Positions 41,061 to 50,447 of a DNA stretch of 64,000 nucleotides are shown piece after piece. Both the position numbers and the translations under genes were made by a program. Positions within the stretch are counted from its first letter, which is position 1. Each line of letters starts with the position of its first letter. This DNA comes from Telmatactis stephensoni. Taxonomy: Eukaryota > Cnidaria > Anthozoa > Actiniaria > Isophelliidae. The stretch spans positions 248,001 to 312,000 of the forward strand of contig JALIZF010001843.1 in assembly GCA_029948255.1 (NCBI GenBank), in the 5' to 3' direction. The notes below the pieces were generated by a model, which had not been told where the DNA came from, searched no databases, and was given only the letters and a program-made list of their open reading frames with translations.

Positions 41061-42996
41061 ATGGCCGGCGCTTGGAGGTCGAATTTGGGAAGATTTGCTA
41101 AAGAAATTCGTATTCATCTGTGTCAAACTTCTGAAAATAGTCCAAGGTGTAAGGTAAATGAACTTGTTCTCTATCTAGTGGATTATTTTTGTGTGTGAAG
41201 ATAGTCGTTCGGTGAAATGCAACTAACACACATAAGTTATTACTAAGTGACCATAAGTTATGCAAGATCATATCCCAAATATAATCCATTTTGATCATTT
41301 TACACTTCCAAGAACTAAACAAGAAGCAGTTCTAGAGTTTATTTTTCATCTTTAAGTTATTTACATGACTATTGATATGTACTTTTATATTTCTCTTGGC
41401 ATAGAAAATTTCTGGAAAAGAATTACACAGACATCAAAAAAGCAAATCCAAAGTTCCCTATTCTTGTCAGAGAATGTAGTGGAGTTTTTCCGAAAATGTA
41501 TGCACGATATGGTAAGTGGTGAAATACTTATGGAAACCTTGTTGTCAAGGTATACTTTCCATGGAAGGTTCTTTATGGTTTTTTGTTTTATTTTGATGTG
41601 TACAATTGTTTGTTTGTTTTTTTATTTAACCATTTTTGGTATGTAGACATATTTTAGTTAGTACAAATTGTATATAAGCTAAAATAGCAAGGAGATCTGA
41701 CAAAAGCCAGGGGCTTATCAAAATTATCAAATCACTCTGTTACAATAGCCCTATATATAGCTATTTCAAAAAACGTTGATGGTGCCATTGGCAAATGGCA
41801 ATTGGCGATTGCACAACCAAAAGGAAATTTTGGGTAACAAGAATTGCTTCATTTTCATTAATTAAATACCCAAGCAATGGCAGTACCATGCAGTAAAGAC
41901 CTTACTAAACAAAGTGGTCGATAGGTGATTCATATCTCTGCACCGGATAGTGGTCTAATAGCATGACCACAGTTCCTCTTGGTTGTGCAATCACCGATTG
42001 CCATTTGCCATTCGCCCTGTCAACCTTTATTGAAATAGCTATATTTATAAGTGGTGAAACAGCTGACTTCTCACCTGTGGGCATAGTTACTAAAACCCAG
42101 AATGACCCACAATGATCCACAATGACCTACAATGAACCAAATGACCCACATCAATCCATAACAAATGCAAAATGACTCACAATGACCTCAAATTATAAAG
42201 GCAGTTTTATACTAACCAAGGGAATGTTAAACTTGCATTTCACTCAGGATTTGATCTTACCGCATTTGAAGTACTTTCTCTAGAAAACTGCCTAAAATAT
42301 CATTGCTCCCGTGTACCTATTTTTATTTGCTTTGGAAGCTAATTTTTTTATCTTGCTTGAGATTACGTTACCCTGCTGGGTATTAGGCAGGCTATTTTTT
42401 CCATTTTATTCAATTTGGGCTTCCTGTGTTTAAGCAAAAACTGCAAGGCATCCTTGAAACATTCTTTCTTCTGTAATTGCTTTTTGACACACAGGCCCTT
42501 ATCAAGTAATTTTTCACAACTTCCCTCTGGCAAGAATTCATGATGGTGGAGAAGTTTTGTCGTACAAAGAAATGTCAAGCAACATTTATATAATCGCCAT
42601 GTTTATTTTTTGTTTATTGGTTATTTTTTGGCTAGTTTTGGTTCATGTTGGATTGTTTTGGGTTTGTTGTGGGTCATTGTGGCTGGCTTTGGGTCATTCC
42701 AATTGCCAATGTCTGCATCTGGACTAATTTGGTTGATTCTTTTTCCAGGAAATTTTTATATTTCTCTTTCCTCCCAGCTCCTCTGGAAGTAATCCTAATT
42801 AATGCCAAACTGGGTGAAGCTGTCCTGATCTTCTGAATATATAAAGATAATTTGATACCATTTTTGACTTATATATTGCATCTTTTGTTTTTTTAAAATA
42901 GGGTATGGTAAAGAAGTCAGCATAGAACTGACAAATATGAAGAGTGAAGAAGTCGGTCAAGCCATGGAAAAACTAGTTACATCTCAACCAGAATAG
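41061..42996 (+). CDS. NDUFA2: NADH dehydrogenase [ubiquinone] 1 alpha subcomplex subunit 2 (complex I subunit B8)
   Basis: Exons 41,061-41,146, 41,405-41,511 and 42,902-42,996 give 95 aa, close to the 99 aa human protein. Conserved features are EIRIHLCQT near the N-terminus, [25 protein letters not shown] in pieces across exon 2 and 3, and the C-terminal helix [11 protein letters not shown]. The protein has a thioredoxin-like fold and is an accessory subunit of the matrix arm of respiratory complex I. The first donor is taken as GTGTAAGG at 41,147. The stronger-looking GTAAAT at 41,154 would put exon 2 out of frame. Exon 1 to 2 is phase 2, exon 2 to 3 is phase 1. An ETS-like CAGGAAG element lies just upstream. 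Confidence 0.93.
41514..42901. other. Intron 2 of NDUFA2
   Basis: No nested gene is seen. At about 41,790-42,020 inverted blocks (GCCAAATGGCAATTGGCGATTGCACAACC and its inverse, in pieces) mark a MITE. At 42,090-42,190 a short AATGACCCAC-type repeat occurs. Confidence 0.5.
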
Positions 42997-44766
42997 ATAT
43001 CTTTTTGACATTGGTATTTAATTGTACAAATTAACATTTTGTTCAAGAAGTTCGGAATGCAAAAAGCTATTACTTTTTGTAAGTGATATGTAAAATTGAC
43101 CAAAAGGTTTGAAAAATAGATCTATATACATGTACTGCCAAGATTATAGTGTACGATGATGGTGTTATCCAAGGATTTGTTTTACATAAGAGTACTTTGA
43201 TACATTGCAAATTAAAACTTTAAATTTGTTTTTTTTCTATTTGAATTTATTTTGCTACTTTGTGTATTTGTGAAAGTGCACTAAGCAATATTATTACCAT
43301 GCTCAACTAAATTATTATTAGAAGTTAGAAAAATATGCAATCAAGGAAAAAAATAGTGATTGCAAAAAAACAGTGAAATAGTTAGTAGACCTTATTTCCA
43401 TTGTTTTCTTTTGTGTCTAATACACTATTATACACACTAGCATTCAATTTTTATTTCACAGATTTTTTGCAGTCACTCTAACAAATTAGGAACCCTTGTG
43501 GATAGGGACAGAGAGACATGAAACTAAAGAATCTTATCAAGCTCATTAATAATTCAGTAGAAAACACAATGGAAATTACTACCGTAATGTAGATCTTTAT
43601 ATCAGATAAAGATTTTTTGTTCATTTGCATAAACTTTAACTTGAATTTTCTAAGCCAAAAATAGTCAAACTTGGAAAATTCTGGTCAGATATGATAATTG
43701 ACAACTAGACATTTGATAAGTAATATAAAGAACGCGAGAGCATGTTATATCGGGTCTAAAGATCCTTGCCTTTGGCTCGGATCTTTATGTAATATAAAGA
43801 ACTAAACCGGTAGATCAAGGTCTTTATCCACTGATACAACAATGCCCTTGTTCTTGTTCACATAAGGGAATAATTAGTTAATCACCAAAGAAACAGGACC
43901 AAAGAAACAACTACAATGTAATTGCAAAGAATAGTTTATTACCTTGAGATAACAATGGCCTCAAGAAAAAATATACACATAAGGACATTAAAACGATAAT
44001 AATAATAATAATAATAATAACTAATAATAATGTAACTAATAATTAAATTATTGAATACATATAATCAATGAATGAAGTCTAATGATCATTAGCTATGGCT
44101 GTGCTACAAAAATAATTTTTTCATCCATGTCAATAATATTGGCTGTTTGACAGGATCATCTATGATTTTCAAGCAATAAATATTATTTGATAATACCAGA
44201 ATGTTTTAGCCTACGTGACAGAATCAAAGAGCTTCACTGTGCTACATAAACCAAACTACAATAATACATCAGTTGGCATTAGTGGTTATAGACTAGCCTG
44301 GTGTCAGACTCTTGTGTAATAGTGTTTGGAATATCTGGTTCCAGGAAAAATCCATACCCCACTGAGAGAACTGGATAATGACCCCCACCACCAACCCCTC
44401 TCTTTCCCTACCCCCTTACCCTCAAGATATTCCAATTACCTCCATGTTAGTGTATGGATATATCAAACTGGTTTGGAAATGTTCAAACCAAAATAATTTC
44501 AAACCACAGTATTTTGTGGAATTAGGCAGTGCCTATTTTTAAGCCTGCTGGTAGGTAAAGGGTGTTGAATCAGAGGCCACCATGAAAAGTGGGGGGTGGG
44601 GTGGGAGTGCTATAGCCCCACCATCTGCATGCACCCCGTGAATGGTCAAGGCAAGACTTTATAAGAACTGAGACAAAGCATATTTTTGTAAGCCAAAGAT
44701 CCTTTTTCACTGATTTGCTTTGCTTTAAAAATTCAAGAATCTGAGAAAGCTTTTTAAATTGCAATA
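42997..44766. other. Spacer after NDUFA2
   Basis: No gene is seen. AT-rich, with an (AAT)n run at 43,999-44,022. An inverted block pair GATCC/GGATC with TTATATAAAGA flanks occurs near 43,725-43,805, probably a small MITE. Confidence 0.45.
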
Positions 44767-44986
44767 TTACAGTGAAAATTGTTGCATTGCGACCTTCAAC
44801 GTCAGTAAGATTTTGGTCTTTTTGATCCGTTCATCATTCTTGGGGGTGGAGCTTTCATGAACTCGTTCAGTGATTGGTTGATTTGAAAGACACTCCACCA
44901 CCAAAACTGCTTGATGGCTCAGAAAAAAACAAAATCAAAACAAAATTTGTAATTTGCTGGTCACAATGCAACGATTTTGGCTGTAA
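44767..44986. mobile_element. MITE family C, copy 2
   Basis: Ends TTACAGTGAAAATTGTTGCA and, inverted, TTACAGCCAAAATCGTTGCA. The interior shares GGGGTGGAGCTTTCATGAACT and GATTGGTTGATTTGAAA-type sequence with 13,222-13,434. Confidence 0.8.
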
Positions 44987-45244
44987 ATCAAGATTTCAAG
45001 ACCCACAAAATTTGATTGAAATTTTGAGAGACTGCAATTTTACAGGGGTCATTTGACAACCCTTAGGTAATGATCAGCCAACCAAAATAAGATATTGATC
45101 AAAATTATTTCACAGTATAGAATTGTAACTGACAATAATGACTATACAGTTCAACAGTTTTTAATTGGATATGATTTGACTATTGTCACTAATATAATGT
45201 GTTTTGTTGCTATGGATATATAACATATGAGCTTAGCTCAGTGA

Positions 45245-46031
45245 TCACCAAATATATGGAATCAATTTGGCAGTTTCACTTCTGTACTTCAGATAGGCAG
45301 CATTTTCTCCCCATCTCTTGTGTGCTTGACGATCTTGCAGTGGAATACCACTGACTCTCAACAACAGATAAGCTACAAAGAAGGGGGAAACTACACTTGA
45401 GAATTCCCATCCACTCATCACACTAGAGGCAGGCAAGAACAGCCCTGCCCAAAGAAGTATTTCACCAAGATAGTTGGGATGGCGGCAGAGGCTCCAGAGA
45501 CCAGACGAGATCCACTTTCCTTTATTGGCAGGGTCACTGCGAAACACACTCTTCTGTCGATCAGCTACAGTCTCAAGAAAGAATCCTAGCGTCCAGAGTC
45601 CCCATCCAAGGTAATCTCTCCAGGTCAACTCTTCATCTCTTTCTTTAGTATTCAAAATGATAGTTGGCAGCAGAGTAAGGAACACCCATACCCCCTGCAA
45701 TGGTCCAGTAGATCAAGAAGAGTTTAGGATTACCACGAACCTTATCAAATCTACTATCGCGACCTTCACGGAGAATACGAAAGAATAAATACGAACCAAG
45801 CCTTAAGCCCCATGTTGTGACACAACCAGTTTGGACTAATTGCCGAAAATGGACTTTCTTGGTCGACAACAGGGTCTGCCATGCTAGAAAGATGTACGTA
45901 GCGGAGCCAGCTAAATCGTAGAACTTTTCAGTTTGAAATGCTGCAGAAAAGATCCAAAGGATCCATTGTATTCCAAAGTCATAAGCTGCAGCTACAAGCA
46001 AAGGATGCATGGTGGAATAGCTGTTACCCAT
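45245..46031 (-). CDS. DUF1295 / steroid 5-alpha-reductase-like membrane protein, one apparent frameshift
   Basis: Single-exon gene on the minus strand, start at MGNSYSTMHPLL (46,031). The N-terminal frame is polytopic (FGIQWILWIF, ATYIFLAWQTLL). The C-terminal frame ends at 45,245 and carries the family signature SSGLWSLCRHPNYLGEILLW and RRWGENAAYLKYRSET-like end (here KRWGENAAYLKY). About 261 aa in total, normal for DUF1295. The two frames meet at a run of five G near 45,684-45,690, where one extra G shifts the frame. Family members are NAD(P)H-dependent reductase-like integral membrane proteins, and the substrate is not known. The absence of introns between intron-rich neighbours suggests retroposition or transfer from a microbe. 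The extra G may be a base-calling error in a homopolymer or a true lesion. Confidence 0.8.
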
Positions 46032-46653
46032 AATGAATAGTTTATACGTAACCAACCAAGAGATAATTCGATCAGGTAATGGGACACAGGAAGCCCACAG
46101 GAAGAGACACAGGAAGCCCAATTCTAAAGGCAGTACCAGGCTTTTAATAATGGTTCGACTGCAGATAGTGATGATGGTCAGAAATGATGGTGATTATTAT
46201 TATTATTATTATTATTATAGCTCATGGTAGGCAGTAAGTAATGATGGCCGTTATAAACGATTAATCGCGGTATATAATTGATAGTTGATATAGGGATGAC
46301 GTCACATAGGACTGTACTATAGTGAAGTCTGGAGGGCTGACAACAATAAAGGCCCAATGTATATATAAATATATATTAAAAAATGAACATAGAACAACAA
46401 GTTGCCAGCGAAATTAGCTCTGAATCAATCAGTGTAAATGTAAATGATATTGGAGCTTGCGCAAAGCATATGTCACGTGATGTTCATAGGGGGAATCCCC
46501 GAGCTGATACACTTCAAAGTTATCTTTCGATTTCCCGGTTCGATTTGAAAAGCCATTCGAAGGCGCGCCACAATATTGTTTATTTCATCTCCTGGGATTT
46601 CCTTGATCAAAGGCAAGCTGATATCGCTTCTGGCAAATCCTGATTGCAACAAA

Positions 46654-48273
46654 ATGGAGTTGCACTCAACGTTTTCAAAGCTCGATTTCAAAGAGATGGA
46701 GGACGTCAGCGAGGAGGTAGACGATTTGAAAGCAGTCTATGAAACAAAACTGCCTTTGCCTTTCACTGATTACCCGATGGGATTCACTTCGTCGACGGAT
46801 CCGTCGTCAGAGATTGCTGAGCAATTGAACAGGGCGTGTATAATGAAAGATGATTTTGGACAAAACCAGAGTACATGGGAAAACTTGGGATTTTTGATAA
46901 GCGCGCCATCTACTACAAGCTCAGCGATCCAGTTACGAGAGAGTGATGAGAAGAGCTTAAACATTAATAATAACTCGGGGAATATTGTGGTACACATCGA
47001 TAATCCTGACGAGGAAAAGCCAAGCACGTCAACCCGGTCAACGATGCGGACCGATATCGATTTGTATACAACACCGGAACCCAATATGGCCGAGATAGAA
47101 AGTAACCGAACAAGAACCAACGCATCCCGCGCTCTTAACTTTGATACAAACAGTGGAAGGGCTTCCACAAAGCGTTTTGTTCAAACGAAAATAGATTTTC
47201 CAACTCGGAAACGGAAGCGTGATCTAAACATCAAAGTTAACGAAAATTCTGGGAACGTTTACATTCTTAATTCACCACAAATTAAAATCTCCAGAAAAGA
47301 AGAGGATCTTCCTGATGGCAGTGACTGTTCGACAGAAGCTCCTGGAAATTCTGTGCGAATGATAGCAGATGATTTCTTCCGAGAAAGGCTCAAAGAAATC
47401 TACGAGCTTATAAATCAGTTGCATCCTTTACGCGACAGTGGAAGATGGACCCAGTTTCGTGAGGTGACCTCGAAACAGTCTCACGTTGCGAGGAACACAA
47501 ACAAGCTTCACATAGAAGTCTTCTTGTTAATCGAGGAGAGTATCTCTTTCAGCTACCAGAAAGACTTTATGAGATCCCAACAAAAACTTGACGAAGCAAT
47601 GATTCGCTTGAATTCAGCTAAAACTTTTCCGATAAAGACGTTTCTCCTGGCCTATTTACACTGCCATACGACCGCATTAAACAGGCGAAATAACAAAACC
47701 TCGAAAGCACAACATTCCGCGGTTATTGCTGAACAGAATGCTGACTTCGTTCCTTTCTGTGTTATCAAGGCGTTTACTAAGTATGAAAGAGCTAGTAACT
47801 TAACGAAGAATCTGTCTTTAATTGATGTGGAAGAGCCTGAACGTTCTGAGTTTTACCAAGAGAGCAAAAGTGCGCTTAGGGAGTGCATTGCCATCTCTGA
47901 ACAGGTGTTACAAGATGAAAAATGTCTATACTTTGTAAGGCATCAATTTGCGCTCGTAAAACTGGCACTGATGAATCTTAATTGTCGTACAAAAATTTCT
48001 CGCAGTAAAAGTGTTTCTTCTGCTTGTATCCAAGAAGCTGAAAACTGCATTAAGAGAATGGAAGATTGTTATAGAGATCAACTGAACAAATCTATAACAA
48101 TTCAGTTGAACACGGCAAAGTGTGACCTTTGCTTTCGAAGAGGAGAATTTGTGAGTGCAAAACTCCATGCCGAGGAAGCGTTAAAAACAGCTGAAATTGG
48201 TTTTAATCTTGAGATCACCTATATTAAAGAAAGGCTAGATGATATTAATGCATTGATAAATAATGAACTTTAA
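46654..48273 (+). CDS. Intronless protein with NSGN pseudo-repeats and helical-repeat C-terminus, function unknown
   Basis: I chose the ATG at 46,654 (MELHSTFSKLDF, 539 aa). The frame is open to 46,576 (565 aa) but that start lies in sequence that looks non-coding. N-terminal half: acidic, low complexity, with two short similar segments (LNINNNSGNIVV at residues 102-113 and LNIKVNENSGNVYI at 191-204) and a basic patch RKRKR between them (185-189). C-terminal half (about 240-539): amphipathic helices with regularly spaced Ala/Leu/Tyr, for example AMIRLNSAKTFPIKTFLLAY and SAKLHAEEALKTAEIGF, resembling TPR-type repeats. No catalytic motif is seen. It is close to the divergent DUF1295 gene (about 0.6 kb between starts). 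A scaffold or signalling role is a guess from architecture only. Confidence 0.7.
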   Translation: MELHSTFSKLDFKEMEDVSEEVDDLKAVYETKLPLPFTDYPMGFTSSTDPSSEIAEQLNRACIMKDDFGQNQSTWENLGFLISAPSTTSSAIQLRESDEKSLNINNNSGNIVVHIDNPDEEKPSTSTRSTMRTDIDLYTTPEPNMAEIESNRTRTNASRALNFDTNSGRASTKRFVQTKIDFPTRKRKRDLNIKVNENSGNVYILNSPQIKISRKEEDLPDGSDCSTEAPGNSVRMIADDFFRERLKEIYELINQLHPLRDSGRWTQFREVTSKQSHVARNTNKLHIEVFLLIEESISFSYQKDFMRSQQKLDEAMIRLNSAKTFPIKTFLLAYLHCHTTALNRRNNKTSKAQHSAVIAEQNADFVPFCVIKAFTKYERASNLTKNLSLIDVEEPERSEFYQESKSALRECIAISEQVLQDEKCLYFVRHQFALVKLALMNLNCRTKISRSKSVSSACIQEAENCIKRMEDCYRDQLNKSITIQLNTAKCDLCFRRGEFVSAKLHAEEALKTAEIGFNLEITYIKERLDDINALINNEL

Positions 48274-48667
48274 GATCAGAGCTGCGACACTAAGCTGGCT
48301 CGGAGATACAATGCGCCTATAAACGGATAACTACATGTACAAGTAAATAAATTATTTTCTCTTGAAGTAAGTATACATAGATACAATCACAGTCATGATG
48401 ATATTCCATTTATTCCATATACAAAATACCACCAAAGAGTTATATAAGGAATACAATCAAATACTCATACTGACTGTTTATTACGGGGTAAATAAGCGGC
48501 TGCACGCAGGCTAACTGAATATCAAATATATCAAAAACAACATTATTTGTCAAATAACTGAATAGAACATTGTAACAATTTTTAGCACACTAAATTGTAA
48601 ATATATAGGATCTTCACTTTTTGAAAATAATCAAAGCAGTTATTAATAGTTTTCTCAAGTATGTTAA

Positions 48668-49325
48668 GGCCTGGGTTTTATCAGCCATGAGCAATTATGT
48701 TTTCAGCTCGACATCTTGACAGGAATTTGTTTATTTGTGACACAAACTAGTGTAGGGATTGTGTTTTACGTTCCTTAATTTTTTAATGTTAAAGTTTTTT
48801 GATCACGTGACTGATGACGTCATTAAGACAGAAAATTCTAAAAATGCTGTACGGTGTCGAGTTTTTGTAGTTTCTTTCCACAACTAGTATAAATCTATTC
48901 CTCCCTGTGTGCTTTACAACTTATCGTTTGGAATGGTTGACTATCGCTTTTCACTAAGTAGATTTGGAATAAAATGTAATTTCTATATCTGGTCACGTGA
49001 CCTGTTTTATGCAATATCTCTTTACAGAAGAGTGATGGTCATCCATTCCAAGCGCTATCTTTTTAAACTGTTAAAACGAACTACAATCGAAGTATTTGTT
49101 CTTGTGTATCACTTAAACTCGCCACCGTACCCTTAAAAAACTGTTTTTTTTATATTTTATCCCACTAGTTGATCACGTGACCCGACTCTTACACAAATTT
49201 TTGGGCCAAGGTTCTACACTTTACTAAGTTCTATTAGTCTGCAAAATTTCACGTTGTTTGGATATGTTTATGACATAAAACTAAAAATCGATCATAAGCT
49301 TCAGATTTGCCTCCTGACCCAGGCC
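48668..49325. mobile_element. 658 bp element with TTAA target and GGCCTGGGT ends
   Basis: TTAA flanks both sides (48,664-48,667 and 49,326-49,329). Ends are GGCCTGGGT in inverted orientation. TTAA duplications are known for piggyBac and Kolobok transposons. The interior has three TCACGTGA sites (near 48,803, 48,993 and 49,173). Confidence 0.65.
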
Positions 49326-49825
49326 TTAACATGCTTGAGTTTAAATATTAGTTCTCAGTAAACTATTTCTAACAGTGACAGATTGATTATTTATGCATCC
49401 TAAGGATGTAGTGACAACCTTAATTTATATACTGTATGAATATTCTCTGATCTGCCTCGATTAGCATCGCTACTTTCGAGCTAGAGTTTCTAGCTGTCAG
49501 TGAAGCACTAATTTGTTATTAGTAATATTAATAAAAGTGATAGTTTTAAAATAATTGATACAGCAAATAGTCCTTATCAACTTAAAATAAAAGAAGCTCT
49601 TCATATTATGGCTTCTAATATAAACCTGAGTTAAACACTCAGGTTAAGCATTTTAATACCACCATCAATATGTAATATGTTAACTTTATATATCTTTTGT
49701 TTTTAGTTTGTTTATATGTCATATCTTAAGTATTCAAACTATGTAATGACCGTTGTAATTTTATATGTAACTAGATTCTATTGATAGTAGATACATTTAG
49801 TCAAAACTTGTAATCACTTCAACAA

Positions 49826-49858
49826 CTGAAGATGGCTTTATGAAAGCCGAAACATGTC
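49826..49858 (+). repeat. Hammerhead-core-like hairpin motif, copy 3
   Basis: CTGAAGA, one T, stem GGCTTT, loop ATG, stem AAAGCC, then GAAACATGTC. The architecture is the same as the two minus-strand copies, but the stem has a different sequence. Confidence 0.6.
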
Positions 49859-50447
49859 TTGTTTTAAACTCAAAAAAGTTGACAGTGTTTTTATTTAAAA
49901 TAATAAAAGTGTATGACTCATGACTGATTACAGGATTTTAGTGTCGAATCCAATATTGAGTATCGTTGGAAAGGGGGCTTCATTGCACTAAACTGTCAAG
50001 GGTCCGCCAATAAAATGTCATTTGCAACATACTAGTCCCTCCTACCCCCACCCCTCTTCCTCCACCAAACCCACAACCCCCCTCGCTTCTTCCACATGGA
50101 GTGTTGGAGTTAAAAAGAGGTTGCGTAGGAGACTCCCCCCCCCCCCCTCACTTTGCCACCATCTACCAAGGCGACTGAAAATTTTTGACAGAAATTCACA
50201 TAAATTTGGACGAGCTCTGGCGACTAGGTCCCAGTCTTCCTTGTTGCTATGTTTTGACCGTGACGTCACTTGCCCCTCTTGTCAGCAGCGAACAAGGACG
50301 AAAGACAATGGGCAAATGATGATCAAAATCCTGCTTACAAATTCCTAAATCACTTTGAAAATAACGCAAATGGTAACTCTGAATTTCGCTGTTTTAATAG
50401 TTGACTTCTCTTTGCTGTTAGAGTAATTGCATTTTCATTTATTTTCC

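Larger units (their letters stand above)
48274..50447. other. Spacer before the kinesin gene
   Basis: No gene is seen. It contains a TTAA-flanked element (48,668-49,325) and copy 3 of the hammerhead-like hairpin (49,826-49,858). Polycytosine and CCACC-rich sequence at about 50,030-50,160 gives spurious Pro/Ser ORFs. Confidence 0.5.

Noticed and set aside
41147..41160. GTAAAT donor at 41,154 for NDUFA2 exon 1
   Set aside because: It would leave phase 0 and exon 2 would be read out of frame, losing the conserved FLEKNY to RECSG block. The GTGTAAGG donor at 41,147 keeps the frame.
46033..46121. N-terminal extension of the DUF1295 protein (GFLCLFLWASCVPLP)
   Set aside because: It has no ATG start and is translated from the two CAGGAAGCCC motifs. 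The ATG at 46,031 fits the family length.
46383..46643. 86-codon ORF overlapping the start of the 539 aa gene
   Set aside because: It is in another frame, shows no domain, and could only be 5' leader sequence. I see no donor that would join it to the main frame.
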